64,000 nt of DNA from Hyphomicrobiales bacterium (GTDB lineage: Bacteria; Pseudomonadota; Alphaproteobacteria; Rhizobiales; Beijerinckiaceae): NCBI GenBank assembly GCA_947454055.1, contig CANGIS010000006.1, positions 1 to 64,000 on the forward strand, given 5' to 3'. The notes below the pieces were generated by a model, which was given only the letters and a program-made list of their open reading frames with translations, had not been told where the DNA came from and did not search any database. Position 1 is the first letter of the stretch, and each line of letters starts with the position of its first letter. Below, piece by piece: positions 1-10,881 of this stretch. The translations under genes and the position numbers were made by a program.

Positions 1-122
1 ACATCCAGCAGCGAGCGGTGCAGACGCTCCACCAGCGACAGGGCCTCGAGATAAAATGTATGATGGGATGAAATGGCATTAACTCCCAAATCCCCGACAG
101 AAATTTTGACAACTTTGTTCAT
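1..122 (-). CDS. MarR-family transcriptional regulator, N-terminal fragment
   Basis: Only the first 40 codons lie in the window; the gene runs off the left edge. They end in SLVERLHRSLLD, which resembles the first helix of the MarR-type regulator found beside hemB in Rhizobiales (the LdtR/MarR group), where the following residues normally read VIKDE. The winged-helix DNA-binding part is outside the window, so the family call rests on this short match and on position. The chosen start is the ATG at 122; an in-frame ATG at 158 would add 12 residues. Neither has a strong ribosome-binding site. Confidence 0.55.
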   Translation of the reverse strand, partial: MNKVVKISVGDLGVNAISSHHTFYLEALSLVERLHRSLLD

Positions 123-265
123 GATGAAAAACCCACGCTCTGATAAAAATACAATCATTACGTTAGGTCAATAGGTTCACTCGCGTAAAAGACGACTTAA
201 CATTTAAGCTGAATCAAAGGTTGACGCGCGGCATGGTGATTCAATTCCCATTATTTTTGCTAAAA

Positions 266-1832
<1,567 letters not shown>

Positions 1833-1835
1833 GCT

Positions 1836-2423
1836 CTATTGCTGAAGAAACATCGACAGCCCGCCGGAGGCCGGCACCGTCATCGGTTTGGCGGCGGCCA
1901 CTTTCGGCATCGGGCCCGATCCTGCCCCCGATGAAGCCAGATCAAGCGCCCAATAATTGCGGTAGCGGGAATTGGGCGCATCAGCCACCACCATGCCGAT
2001 GCGTGTGGCGTCCTTCATCAGCATATTGTCGTGATGATGGGGCGAGCGGATCCAGGCATTGATCGCATCCTCGACCGAGGAATGGCCAGCACCCACATTT
2101 TCCGCCGCATTGGCGTAATAAAAGCCGGCCGAATTCATGCGGGTCGTAAAATCACCGCCGATTTCATGCGACAACACATTGGCGGACGCCATCGCAATGG
2201 CCTGATAGCGCGCCGCATCGACCAATCCATTGTCCACCACGACCGGCGGCAAGCCATTGCTCGCCCTAAATTGATTGATGAGGCCTACCGCCTCCTGCGA
2301 CACATCCTTGACCGGCACATTGCCCGAAAGCTTGGTCGACGTCGTCGTACACGCCGCCAAAAGCAGTGCCGAGACGGTCAGAACGACGAGGCGAACGGTG
2401 GCAGGACGAACCATGGCAGACAA
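1836..2423 (-). CDS. CAP/SCP-domain lipoprotein
   Basis: This 195-residue protein starts with a lipoprotein signal: a hydrophobic stretch ending LLLAAC, with Cys25 as the likely lipidated residue. A CAP (SCP/PR1-like, YkwD type) domain follows, from about residue 45 ([13 protein letters not shown]) through [27 protein letters not shown] and SPHHHDNML to YWALDLA. Bacterial CAP proteins are envelope proteins of mostly unknown activity. Predicted location: periplasmic face of a membrane. A second ATG four codons in (MVRPATVRL) is also possible. It stands alone, convergent with hemB. Confidence 0.85.
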   Translation of the reverse strand: MSAMVRPATVRLVVLTVSALLLAACTTTSTKLSGNVPVKDVSQEAVGLINQFRASNGLPPVVVDNGLVDAARYQAIAMASANVLSHEIGGDFTTRMNSAGFYYANAAENVGAGHSSVEDAINAWIRSPHHHDNMLMKDATRIGMVVADAPNSRYRNYWALDLASSGAGSGPMPKVAAAKPMTVPASGGLSMFLQQ

Positions 2424-2642
2424 CTCCGGAAATTTTTAACGTGGATAAAGTCTATTGATTGGCCCACCGCAAGCAAAGACGATAAATTCAATGTCCAATG
2501 TTTATTTGCGTTATCGCTGCAAGAGACGGTAAAGTGGTTTGCTCGATGGAAGCGCCGCCCAGCTGCAAGGCTTTCAGAACAGTCTTTTCGATCGTGTGCT
2601 TTTCTCCGACCCCGCCCGCGCTTTTATTCTGATGGACCTCGC

Positions 2643-3395
2643 TTGACCAACCAGCATCAAGATTTGCCGCAATTTTATATGACCGCGCCGCAGGCGTGCA
2701 GTTATCTAAACGGCATGGTGGAACGCAAAGTGTTCACCCATCTGGTCGGCCGGCGGGCGGCGCAAATCAATGACCTTCTCACACAGGCAGGGTTCCGTCG
2801 CTCGCAGACGATCGCCTATCGGCCGGCGTGCGACCTGTGCAATGCCTGCGTATCGGTCAGGGTGGCGGTCGACGACTTCCGTCCCTCCCGCAATATGCGG
2901 CGGGTACTCGATGACAATGCGGACCTTGTGGGCGAAGTGGCCCCCAATGTCGTCAATTCCGACCATTACAGCCTGTTTCGCGATTACCTCGGCGACCGCC
3001 ATTCAAGCGGTGGCATGATGGATATGAGCGTGCTGGATTTTACGCTGATGATCGAGGACAGCCATGTCGATACACGGCTGATCGAGTATCGTCGCCGCGG
3101 CCTCGATACCTTCATCACCGGCCGCGGAACGGGACCGCTGCTTGCTACCGCGCTCACCGATGTGATGGGCGATGGATTGTCCATGGTCTATTCGTTCTTC
3201 GACCCGTCTTTGCCCGATCGTAGCCTTGGCACCTATATGATCCTCGATCATATCGAGCGGACGCGAAAGCTGGGGCTGCCCTATCTGTATCTCGGCTATT
3301 GGATCGAAGGCTCGAAGAAAATGGCCTATAAAGCCCGTTTCATGCCGCAAGAGCGGTTGGGCATTGAAGGCTGGAAAAGAGTTGAGAGCGAATAG
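2643..3395 (+). CDS. bpt: Aspartate/glutamate leucyl (arginyl)-tRNA--protein transferase
   Basis: Bpt/Ate transfers an amino acid (leucine in bacterial Bpt) from tRNA to N-terminal Asp or Glu of proteins, feeding the N-degron pathway. The 250-residue product has the N-terminal [14 protein letters not shown] cluster (C63, C66, C69), the conserved [16 protein letters not shown] region, and the GNAT-like C-terminal half with [20 protein letters not shown]. The start is taken as TTG at 2643, because the protein [16 protein letters not shown] aligns with the start of rhizobial homologues; the open frame continues upstream through the CAP gene but codes for nothing recognisable. Convergent with parC. 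Confidence 0.9.
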   Translation: MTNQHQDLPQFYMTAPQACSYLNGMVERKVFTHLVGRRAAQINDLLTQAGFRRSQTIAYRPACDLCNACVSVRVAVDDFRPSRNMRRVLDDNADLVGEVAPNVVNSDHYSLFRDYLGDRHSSGGMMDMSVLDFTLMIEDSHVDTRLIEYRRRGLDTFITGRGTGPLLATALTDVMGDGLSMVYSFFDPSLPDRSLGTYMILDHIERTRKLGLPYLYLGYWIEGSKKMAYKARFMPQERLGIEGWKRVESE

Positions 3396-3434
3396 AGGGG
3401 CAGCCAAAGCGGGCGTTACCCTCTACTCCCTCGC

Positions 3435-5681
3435 CTAGCCCGAAAACTTATTCGACTTCGGAAAACCCTTCGGTGGCAAACGACCGGCTTCGGCACGGTT
3501 ACCAATCCATTCCTTCAATTCAGGCTCGACGACCGTCCATGTCCGGCCGGAGGTGTCCTTCCACGTCAACCCATCGGACAACGCGAAGGTGCGGATGTCG
3601 GACAAGCCGCCATCCTTGTATTTCTGAAGACGGACACCCTTGCCGCGGGCCATTTCAACCATTTGTCCGATCGGGAAGCACAATAATTTACGATTTTCGC
3701 CAATGGTAGCGACGTGGTCGCCTTCCACCATGACCGCAAAACGGGCCGTTTCCTTGTCATCCAGATTCAACATCTGACGACCTTTACGCGTATTGGCCAC
3801 TGTATCGTCGGAGCTGGCGATAAAGCCACGCCCTGCCGAGGATGCAAAAATCAGCTTCGCGCCGGGTTTATGTGCCCAAGCGGTGACAATATCGGCACCC
3901 TCGTCAATATCGGCCATCAACCGCACCGGATCGCCAAAGCCGCGTCCGCCCGGCAGTTTCGAGGCATCCAGCGTATAGACCTTGCCATTCGTCGTCAGCA
4001 CCATGATTTTGGCAGTCGTTTCCGAATGGAACGACAGCGCCAGACGATCATCGCCCTTGAACTGGACCGATGTCAGATCGGTGGCATGACCCTTCAGCGC
4101 GCGGATCCAGCCCTTGTCCGACAAGATCACGGTCAGCGGCTCGCGCTCCACCATCGCCTCGGTGAGGTCGAAATCACCCACAACCGGGGCATCGGCAAAG
4201 GTCGAGCGGCGCTTGCCAAGGGCCGTATCCTGCGAGAAGCTTTTCTTCACATCGCGGATTTGGGAGGCCACCACTTTCCACTGCTTGTCGGTTGAGCCCA
4301 ACAACGACTCAACTTCGGATTTTTCGAGCGAAAGCGCTTCGAATTCCCGCTTCAGCTCCATTTCCTCAAGCTTGCGGAGCGAGCGCAACCGCGTGTTTAA
4401 AATCGCGTCGGCCTGCACCTCGTTCAGCTCGAAATAGCGCATCAGCTCGACTTTGGGCTCATCTTCCTCGCGGATAATTTTGATGACCTTGTCGAGATCG
4501 AGATAAACGATCAAAAGCCCGCGAAGAATTTCGAGCCGCTTGTCGATCTGCCCGAGACGGAAGCGCGAGCGCCGCTCCAGCACGACGCGGCGATGACCGA
4601 GCCATTCGCGCAGCACTTCGGCCAAGCCCAACACGCGCGGCACGAGACCCGCTGTCAGCACATTCATGTTCATGGAGAACCGGCTTTCAAGCTCGGTAAG
4701 CTTGAAGAGCGATTCCATCAGAATTTCAGGATCAACGGTGCGGGCGCGCGGCTCCAGCACGATCCGGATGTCTTCCGCCGACTCATCGCGCACATCGGCC
4801 AGCAAGGGCAGTCGCTTATCGGTCAGAAGCTCGGCGATCTTTTCGATCAACCGCGATTTCGGCACCATATAGGGAATTTCGGTGATGACGACGACCCAAC
4901 CGCCGCGCGCCAACTCTTCCTTCTCCCAGCGCGCCCGAACGCGGAACGATCCGCGCCCTGTGCGGTAGGTCTCCAGCATCGAGGCTCTGCTTTCAACGAT
5001 GATACCGCCAGTCGGGAAATCAGGGCCCGGTACAAAGGTCATCAACTGCTCGGAGGTCGCCTGCTGATGCGAAATCAGATAGAGCGCTGCATCGCACAAT
5101 TCGGCGGCGTTATGCGGCGCAATCGAGGTCGCCATACCCACTGCAATACCTTGCGAGCCATTAGCCAGCAGATTCGGGAAGGCTGCGGGCAGCACCAGCG
5201 GCTCTTCTTCCGAGCCGTCATAGGTCTCGCGGAAATCAACCGAATCCTCGTCGAGCCCGTCAAGCAACAGACGCGCAACTTCCGTCAGACGCGCCTCGGT
5301 ATACCGCATGGCGGCAGCATTATCGCCGTCAATATTGCCGAAATTGCCTTGGCCATCGACCAACGGATAGCGCACCGCAAAATCCTGCGCGAGGCGCACC
5401 AAGGCGTCATAAACGGATTGGTCGCCATGTGGATGGTATTTACCGATCACGTCACCGACGACGCGGGCGCATTTCTTGAACGCCTGACCGGGGTCGAGCC
5501 GCAGCAAGCGCATGGCGTAGAGCAGACGGCGGTGAACGGGCTTCAACCCGTCGCGCGCATCGGGCAGCGCACGGTGCATAATGGTGGAAAGCGCATAGGC
5601 GAGATAGCGCTCTTCCAGCGCATCCTTCAGCGAGATGACTTCAACACCCGAACCCTCAGGCGGCTCAACCGGCTTGCCCAT
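3435..5681 (-). CDS. parC: DNA topoisomerase IV subunit A
   Basis: ParC is the DNA-cleaving subunit of topoisomerase IV, which decatenates daughter chromosomes with ParE. The 748 residues include the N-terminal breakage-reunion domain with [18 protein letters not shown], the active-site tyrosine Y127 in [11 protein letters not shown], and the C-terminal beta-pinwheel. Its length and the absence of a GyrA box fit ParC rather than GyrA. The quinolone-determining segment reads [10 protein letters not shown], with Gln where E. coli ParC has Ser80. It is the last gene of the minus-strand run from rpoZ, 89 bases after recO. Confidence 0.95.
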   Translation of the reverse strand: MGKPVEPPEGSGVEVISLKDALEERYLAYALSTIMHRALPDARDGLKPVHRRLLYAMRLLRLDPGQAFKKCARVVGDVIGKYHPHGDQSVYDALVRLAQDFAVRYPLVDGQGNFGNIDGDNAAAMRYTEARLTEVARLLLDGLDEDSVDFRETYDGSEEEPLVLPAAFPNLLANGSQGIAVGMATSIAPHNAAELCDAALYLISHQQATSEQLMTFVPGPDFPTGGIIVESRASMLETYRTGRGSFRVRARWEKEELARGGWVVVITEIPYMVPKSRLIEKIAELLTDKRLPLLADVRDESAEDIRIVLEPRARTVDPEILMESLFKLTELESRFSMNMNVLTAGLVPRVLGLAEVLREWLGHRRVVLERRSRFRLGQIDKRLEILRGLLIVYLDLDKVIKIIREEDEPKVELMRYFELNEVQADAILNTRLRSLRKLEEMELKREFEALSLEKSEVESLLGSTDKQWKVVASQIRDVKKSFSQDTALGKRRSTFADAPVVGDFDLTEAMVEREPLTVILSDKGWIRALKGHATDLTSVQFKGDDRLALSFHSETTAKIMVLTTNGKVYTLDASKLPGGRGFGDPVRLMADIDEGADIVTAWAHKPGAKLIFASSAGRGFIASSDDTVANTRKGRQMLNLDDKETARFAVMVEGDHVATIGENRKLLCFPIGQMVEMARGKGVRLQKYKDGGLSDIRTFALSDGLTWKDTSGRTWTVVEPELKEWIGNRAEAGRLPPKGFPKSNKFSG

Positions 5682-5770
5682 CGATTATTCCCTTTAAAAC
5701 CAAGGGCCATGGCTACCCTGCACGGGTGATTCGCGGCAAGCACTTCAAGCGACTTGTCCCGATCAATTCC

Positions 5771-6499
5771 TCAAAAATGCTCGGCAGGAAACAAAGCCAC
5801 AAAAGCGGCCCTCGCCTCGGGCATCGCCACGCCGCGCGGGCCGAACAGATGCCGCTCGAGAAAAAAGCCCGTCAGCGCCAAGCCGTCGGCAATCGCGCTT
5901 GGCCCCGGAAAGCCCGTCTCGCTTCCCTTGAGAAATTCGGGCAGAGCGAGCAAACGGTCCCGATAGGGCTCGCCGGCGGCTTCCGACACCGCGCGGCCTG
6001 ATTTGGGCGACACATAAATCAGCCGGTCATTGGCCCCTGTAGCGGCACATTCCGTCAAATCGAGCCCGAAGCCCAGCTCGCCCAACAGCGCCACCTCGAA
6101 CCGCACCAGCAAAGGCGCGGCAAGTTGCGGATCGTCGAGCCCATCCAGCACGATGCGCAGCGTTTCATACAAAGCAGGATGCGGGTCTCGCTCGGGCAGC
6201 AACCGTAAAAGCGCACCGAGGGTTGCGACCGCATAAAGGGCCGCCGCCGACCCCATCAGCGAGGCCGCGCGCATTTTGGTCGGCTCGACGGCAAACTGGC
6301 CCAATTGCTCGTCAAGCCGCGCCCGCCAAACCAGATCGCAGCCATTGCCCGCCTGAAGCGCCGGCTGCATCCGTTGCGAGCGGCCACTGCGAACAACGCC
6401 CAAATGGCGGCCATGCTCGCGCGTCATGGCTTCGAGAATGACATCGCGCTCACCCAGACGCCGCACACCGATCACGATGCCTTCGTCCTGCCATTCCAT
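5771..6499 (-). CDS. recO: DNA repair protein RecO
   Basis: RecO helps RecR load RecA on SSB-coated DNA during recombinational repair. The 242 residues begin MEWQDEGIVIGVRRLGERDV, the typical OB-fold start, followed by the helical domain (GLDDPQLAAPLLVRFEVALL, LGFGLDLTECAATG). The C-terminal zinc cysteine cluster of some homologues is absent, as is common in alphaproteobacteria. The era-recO order with 21 bases between them is conserved in many Proteobacteria and implies cotranscription with rnc and era. Confidence 0.92.
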   Translation of the reverse strand: MEWQDEGIVIGVRRLGERDVILEAMTREHGRHLGVVRSGRSQRMQPALQAGNGCDLVWRARLDEQLGQFAVEPTKMRAASLMGSAAALYAVATLGALLRLLPERDPHPALYETLRIVLDGLDDPQLAAPLLVRFEVALLGELGFGLDLTECAATGANDRLIYVSPKSGRAVSEAAGEPYRDRLLALPEFLKGSETGFPGPSAIADGLALTGFFLERHLFGPRGVAMPEARAAFVALFPAEHF

Positions 6500-6520
6500 C
6501 GCCGGTCAGCCTTTCACGCC

Positions 6521-7462
6521 CTATGCTTTCGGAAATTCGAGCCCCATTTCACGATAGCGCGCAGGGTCATCCGACCAGTTCTCGCGCACTTTGACGTGCA
6601 AGAACAAATGCACGGTCTTTTCGATCTCGAGACCGATTTCCTTGCGCGCCATTTCGCCGATGAGCTTGATCTGCTGGCCGCCTTTGCCCAGCACGATCAT
6701 GCGCTGCGTTTCGCGCTCGACGAAAATCGTTTGCTCGATGCGCACGGAGCCGTCTTTGCGTTCCTGCCATTGGTCGGTCTCGACGGTAGAGCGATAGGGC
6801 AATTCGTCATGCAGCCGTTCGAACAGCTTTTCGCGGGTAATCTCGGAGGCCAGCATCCGCAGCGGCGCGTCCGACACCTGATCTTCCGGATAAAGCCACG
6901 CGCCCATCGGCATCAGCGAGGCGAAACGCTCCAACACGCGCGGCACGCCGCTGCCCGTCAAAGCCGACACCATGAAGGTCTCTTTGAAATGAAACAGCGT
7001 GTTGACGTGTTCCGTCAGCTTCAACAGCGACGGACGTTCCACCAGATCCACCTTGTTCAAAACCAGATAGACGGGCTGCGTCAGTTGCGGCAAACCGGCA
7101 ATGATGGCTTCGGCCTCTTCATCGACGCCTTTGCGCGCATCGAGCACCAGCGCGATCGCATCGGCGTCGCCTGCCCCGCCCCAGGCCGACGTCACCATCG
7201 CGCGTTCCAGCCGGCGCTTCGGCGTAAAAATGCCCGGCGTATCGACAAAGATGATCTGCGTGTCGTCCTTGATCGCGATGCCCCGCACCTGCGTGCGGGT
7301 CGTCTGCACCTTGCGCGAGACAATCGACACTTTGGCCCCCACCAGCTGGTTGACCAGCGTGGATTTGCCGACATTCGGCGCGCCAATGAGCGCCACAAAG
7401 CCGCAACGGGTGACGGAGGATGGGCCCTTCATCGGCTCCAGATGGAAATCTTCTTCGCTCAT
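6521..7462 (-). CDS. era: GTPase Era
   Basis: Era is an essential GTPase that binds the 3' end of 16S rRNA and assists assembly of the small ribosomal subunit. The 313-residue protein shows the Ras-like G motifs GAPNVGKS (27-34), DTPG (74-77) and NKVD (135-138), then a C-terminal KH RNA-binding domain with MIVLGKGGQQIKLIGEMAR. The start codon overlaps the end of rnc by 4 bases, indicating translational coupling between the RNase that matures rRNA and the GTPase that binds it. Confidence 0.97.
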   Translation of the reverse strand: MSEEDFHLEPMKGPSSVTRCGFVALIGAPNVGKSTLVNQLVGAKVSIVSRKVQTTRTQVRGIAIKDDTQIIFVDTPGIFTPKRRLERAMVTSAWGGAGDADAIALVLDARKGVDEEAEAIIAGLPQLTQPVYLVLNKVDLVERPSLLKLTEHVNTLFHFKETFMVSALTGSGVPRVLERFASLMPMGAWLYPEDQVSDAPLRMLASEITREKLFERLHDELPYRSTVETDQWQERKDGSVRIEQTIFVERETQRMIVLGKGGQQIKLIGEMARKEIGLEIEKTVHLFLHVKVRENWSDDPARYREMGLEFPKA

Positions 7463-8175
7463 GCCGTCTCCTCAATGCCTTCACGCTGCAGAAATTCTGC
7501 CGCGGCGGCGTGTTCTGCCGTCTTTTTCGAGGTGCCTTCGCCTTCGGCTGAGGCAAAACCCGGAATTTCTGCCGCAATCACAAACACCGGCGCGTGATCG
7601 GGGCCCGTGCGCCGCACCTCGCGATAGACCGGTATCGCCAAGCCACGGCCCATGGCCCATTCCTGCAATGCCGATTTGGCATCGCGCCGTGAGCGAACGC
7701 TGACTTTCATCCGCGGACCAAAACTCCGCTCGATCAACACACGCGCCGCTTCAAGCCCCGCGTCAAGATAAACCGCAGCCAAGATCGCCTCGCAGACATC
7801 GCCGAGGAGCGCGCCTTTTTTACGCAAGCCCGACTGCTTCTCGCCCGTGCCCAGCCGGATATAGGGCGAAACACCCCAGCTTTCGGCCACTTCCGCACAG
7901 CTTTCCTTGCGCACGAGATCGGCGAGCCTGCGAGAGAGATCACCCTCATTCTCTTGCGGAAACGAGCGATAGAGTAAATCGGCAACCACCAGACCCAGCA
8001 CCCGGTCGCCCAAAAACTCCATGCGCTGATAATGCGGCCCCGCCGCAGGCGTGCCCGGCAATGCGCTGATATGGGTCAGCGCGCGGATCAACAAGGCCTG
8101 ATCGGCAAAGCGGTGGCCAATGGCTTTTTCGAGATCGGATAATTCCAGCGTCGGGCGTCGCGCCATTTCGCTCAA
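7459..8175 (-). CDS. rnc: Ribonuclease III
   Basis: RNase III cuts double-stranded RNA, including the rRNA precursor. The 238 residues hold the RNase III signature MEFLGDRVLGLVV (52-64), the second metal-binding segment GDVCEAILAAVYLDAG, and a C-terminal double-stranded-RNA-binding domain (about 165-235, DAKSALQEWAMGRG through SKKTAEHAAAAEFLQ). It overlaps both lepB upstream and era downstream by 4 bases, so lepB-rnc-era form a tightly coupled unit. Confidence 0.97.
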   Translation of the reverse strand: MSEMARRPTLELSDLEKAIGHRFADQALLIRALTHISALPGTPAAGPHYQRMEFLGDRVLGLVVADLLYRSFPQENEGDLSRRLADLVRKESCAEVAESWGVSPYIRLGTGEKQSGLRKKGALLGDVCEAILAAVYLDAGLEAARVLIERSFGPRMKVSVRSRRDAKSALQEWAMGRGLAIPVYREVRRTGPDHAPVFVIAAEIPGFASAEGEGTSKKTAEHAAAAEFLQREGIEETA

Positions 8176-8951
8176 TGGATCCGGTTAAAGATGCGGCTCC
8201 ACCGCACCGTCCATGGCCATTCCCAAATTTTCCAAGCGGCACCATCGACCGAGAAGAAAATCACCTCGGCGCGGCCGACCAGATTTTCATACGGCACCAT
8301 GCCGACCCCATAAGGAACTTCGAAGCGGGAATCGCTCGAATTATCGCGGTTATCACCCATGAAGAAATAATTGCCCGGTGGCACCACAAAATCCGGCGTA
8401 TTGCGCCCCATCACGTTGAAATAATTCTTCTTTTCCTGAAGGCGATGAACCAGCCCCTCGGGCAGTTCCTCGTTGAAATAGGTAAATTCCTCTTCCATTC
8501 CCGCGCCCGCATCGCCCTTCTCCGAGCCCGTCTGCACCTTCTTCACCGGCTTGCCGTTGATATAAAGGAGATTGTCCTTCATCTGCACATGGTCGCCCGG
8601 CAGACCGATCAGGCGCTTGATATAGTCGGTGGACTGGTCGCCCGGCCATTTGAACACGATCACATCGCCGCGCTTCGGCTCGGTTCCCAGAATACGGCCA
8701 GAAAAGACCGAAGGGCTGCCCGGAATCGAATGTTTGGAGAACCCGTAGGAATATTTCGACACAAACAGATAATCGCCAATCTGCAGCGTCGGCACCATCG
8801 AGCTCGACGGGATGTTGAAGGGCTGGAACAGCAGTGTGCGGATCACCAACGCAATCAAGAGCGCCTGGACGATGACCTTGATCGTCTCAACCAGACCGCC
8901 GTCTTCCGGCTTCGTGCCTTCCGAGCCCCGCGTAACGCTCATCCTGTCCAA
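8172..8951 (-). CDS. lepB: Signal peptidase I
   Basis: LepB removes signal peptides from exported proteins on the periplasmic side of the inner membrane. The 259 residues have one N-terminal membrane anchor (about 25-42), catalytic Ser51 in PSSSMVPTLQIGDYLFV, catalytic Lys112 in DYIKRLIGLPGD, and the box GDNRDNSSDSR. The last codons overlap rnc by 4 bases, the arrangement widespread in Proteobacteria. The gap to acpS upstream is 95 bases. Confidence 0.97.
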   Translation of the reverse strand: MDRMSVTRGSEGTKPEDGGLVETIKVIVQALLIALVIRTLLFQPFNIPSSSMVPTLQIGDYLFVSKYSYGFSKHSIPGSPSVFSGRILGTEPKRGDVIVFKWPGDQSTDYIKRLIGLPGDHVQMKDNLLYINGKPVKKVQTGSEKGDAGAGMEEEFTYFNEELPEGLVHRLQEKKNYFNVMGRNTPDFVVPPGNYFFMGDNRDNSSDSRFEVPYGVGMVPYENLVGRAEVIFFSVDGAAWKIWEWPWTVRWSRIFNRIH

Positions 8952-9046
8952 CCCTTTTCGAAATGGCGGCTAACGCCGCAAGACCCTCTATCGGCCAAAA
9001 CCTTCTATAGGCATTGCCCCGTGCGAGGCAATGAAATCAGATACGC

Positions 9047-9448
9047 TCAACCGAGCGGCAATGCCTCGATCACCACCACCGCCATCGCCATCGGATGATC
9101 GTCCGTCAGCGTCAGGTGGATCACCGCACGGTGTCCCGCAGGGGTAATCTCTTGCAGCCGCTTCAGCGCGCCGCCTTCAAGTTTTAAAGTAGGAGCGCCT
9201 GATATCTGATTGATAACGCCCATATCTTTCATAAATACGCCGCGGTTGAATCCGGTCCCCAGCGCCTTGGCGCAGGCCTCTTTGGCGGCAAAGCGTTTGG
9301 CATAGGTGGCGGCCTGATGGGTGCGGCTCTCGGCCTTACGGCGCTCAAGGGGCGTAAACACGCGCTGGATAAACCGCTCGCCAAAACGCGCCAGCGTCTG
9401 CTCGACGCGGGTAATATCGCACAGATCAGATCCAAGCCCGATGATCAC
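9047..9448 (-). CDS. acpS: Holo-[acyl-carrier-protein] synthase
   Basis: AcpS transfers 4'-phosphopantetheine from CoA to the serine of acyl carrier protein, activating fatty acid synthesis. The 133 residues show the two metal-binding motifs: [12 protein letters not shown] with D8, and [13 protein letters not shown] with E57. Its start overlaps the end of pdxJ by 4 bases. The pdxJ-acpS pair is conserved in Proteobacteria. Confidence 0.96.
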   Translation of the reverse strand: MIIGLGSDLCDITRVEQTLARFGERFIQRVFTPLERRKAESRTHQAATYAKRFAAKEACAKALGTGFNRGVFMKDMGVINQISGAPTLKLEGGALKRLQEITPAGHRAVIHLTLTDDHPMAMAVVVIEALPLG

Positions 9449-10212
9449 GCCCGCGCCCTTGCCTTCGCCCGGCCCCGTTCCATCGCCGCCCGCATCTGGC
9501 CGATCGCAAGCGGCAGGCCGATAAAAATGCCCTCGCCCACCAGAAAATGCCCGATATTCAACTCGCGCACTTCAGGCAACATGGCGACCTGCTCGGCGGA
9601 ATAAAAATCGAGCCCATGGCCGGCGTGAACTTCCAGCCCCAACCGTCCAGCCAAGGCCGCGCCGGTATCAAGGCGGGCAAATTCGCGATCGGCTCTGGTT
9701 CTGTCGCCATGCTCCAGCGCCTCGCAATAAGCCCCCGTGTGAAGCTCGATCACCGGAGCGCCCAGCATCTTGGCCATCTCGATGGGTGCGGCATCCGCCT
9801 CGATAAACAGCGAAACGCGGATGCCGGCTTTGCTGAGCTCGGCGATATAGGGGGCGAGATGCTCGCGTTGACCGACAATATCGAGCCCGCCTTCGGTCGT
9901 CCGTTCCTCGCGCTTCTCCGGCACAAGGCAGACGGCATGCGGCTTTACCCTCAGTGCAATCGCCTTCATTTCCTCCGTCGCCGCCATCTCGAAATTCAGC
10001 GGCTTGGTGATTTCGAGATTAAGCCGCGCCATATCCTCATCGCGGATATGGCGGCGATCTTCCCGCAAATGGGCCGTAATGCCGTCCGCCCCCGCTTCAA
10101 TTGCCAACAAGGCGGCCCGCACCGGATCAGGCGCATTACCCCCTCGCGCGTTCCGGATGGTGGCAACGTGATCGATATTGATACCAAGGCGAAGGGGGAG
10201 AATCTCGGTCAT
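9445..10212 (-). CDS. pdxJ: Pyridoxine 5'-phosphate synthase
   Basis: PdxJ condenses 1-deoxyxylulose 5-phosphate with 3-amino-2-oxopropyl phosphate to form pyridoxine 5'-phosphate, the last ring-forming step of DXP-dependent vitamin B6 synthesis. The 255-residue TIM-barrel protein has the family landmarks [50 protein letters not shown] and [11 protein letters not shown]. It lies 3 bases after pyrE and overlaps acpS, so it sits inside the minus-strand operon. Confidence 0.97.
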   Translation of the reverse strand: MTEILPLRLGINIDHVATIRNARGGNAPDPVRAALLAIEAGADGITAHLREDRRHIRDEDMARLNLEITKPLNFEMAATEEMKAIALRVKPHAVCLVPEKREERTTEGGLDIVGQREHLAPYIAELSKAGIRVSLFIEADAAPIEMAKMLGAPVIELHTGAYCEALEHGDRTRADREFARLDTGAALAGRLGLEVHAGHGLDFYSAEQVAMLPEVRELNIGHFLVGEGIFIGLPLAIGQMRAAMERGRAKARARA

Positions 10213-10215
10213 ATT

Positions 10216-10800
10216 TTACGCTTTCAGCGCCCGACTGCCGGGCTTAACTGGCGGAATAGCGGCCAATTCGGGCGGAAGTTGGTCGACGGCATAGGTGGGA
10301 ATATCCAGCGTCGCCAGCGCGATATAGGGAATACCAAGCTCCGCTTTGCCGCCTGAGCGGTCGATCAGGCATGCCTCGCCCACAAGATTGTTGGTCAACC
10401 CGTTGATTGCCTCGATACATTCACGCGAGGACAGCCCCGTCGTGATGATGTCTTCCACGATCAAAGCCTTGGCGTCTTCGGGTATCGTAAAGCCGCGGCG
10501 CAACTGGAAACGCCCTTCTTCGCGCTCCACAAAAACCGCCTTGGCGCCCAAATGCCGCGCGGTCTCGTAGCCGGGCACAATGCCACCAATGGCGGGAGAC
10601 ACCACAACATCGATTTTGCCGAATTTGGCCGTGATCATCTCCGCCAGCGCGCGGCACAATTTTTCAGTGCGGGCGGGATCCTGAAAAATGAACATTTTTT
10701 GCAAAAACACCGGACTCCGCAAACCGGAGGACAAGATAAAATGCCCTTCGAGCAAAGCGCCCGCGTCGCGAAATTCGGCCATAACGTCGTCGGAATTCAT
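10216..10800 (-). CDS. pyrE: Orotate phosphoribosyltransferase
   Basis: PyrE joins orotate to PRPP, making orotidine 5'-monophosphate in pyrimidine synthesis. The 194 residues carry the PRPP-binding loop [11 protein letters not shown] and the upstream segment [18 protein letters not shown] of type I phosphoribosyltransferases. It follows rsh by 81 bases with no visible terminator and precedes pdxJ by 3 bases. Confidence 0.95.
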   Translation of the reverse strand: MNSDDVMAEFRDAGALLEGHFILSSGLRSPVFLQKMFIFQDPARTEKLCRALAEMITAKFGKIDVVVSPAIGGIVPGYETARHLGAKAVFVEREEGRFQLRRGFTIPEDAKALIVEDIITTGLSSRECIEAINGLTNNLVGEACLIDRSGGKAELGIPYIALATLDIPTYAVDQLPPELAAIPPVKPGSRALKA

Positions 10801-10881
10801 GCGTCTTTTCCTTGTTGAACCCGAGCTTTACCACAAGAGCGTAAAAACGCGACCCGTCGAACGGCGCTGTTCACCCCGATT

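Noticed and set aside
2031-2642. N-terminal extension of bpt
   Set aside because: The open frame continues upstream over the CAP gene, but the family begins at the TTG at 2643 and the extra residues are Arg/His-rich noise.
3390-3434. Hairpin between convergent bpt and parC
   Set aside because: Only a 7-base stem with a 20-base loop and no T-run.
4593-5729. Long open frame opposite parC
   Set aside because: It is an antisense shadow of a GC-rich gene; the parC protein is unmistakable and the antisense product has no family resemblance.
6305-7597. 430-codon open frame opposite recO-era
   Set aside because: Spans several clear genes on the other strand and has a His/Arg-rich composition typical of antisense frames.
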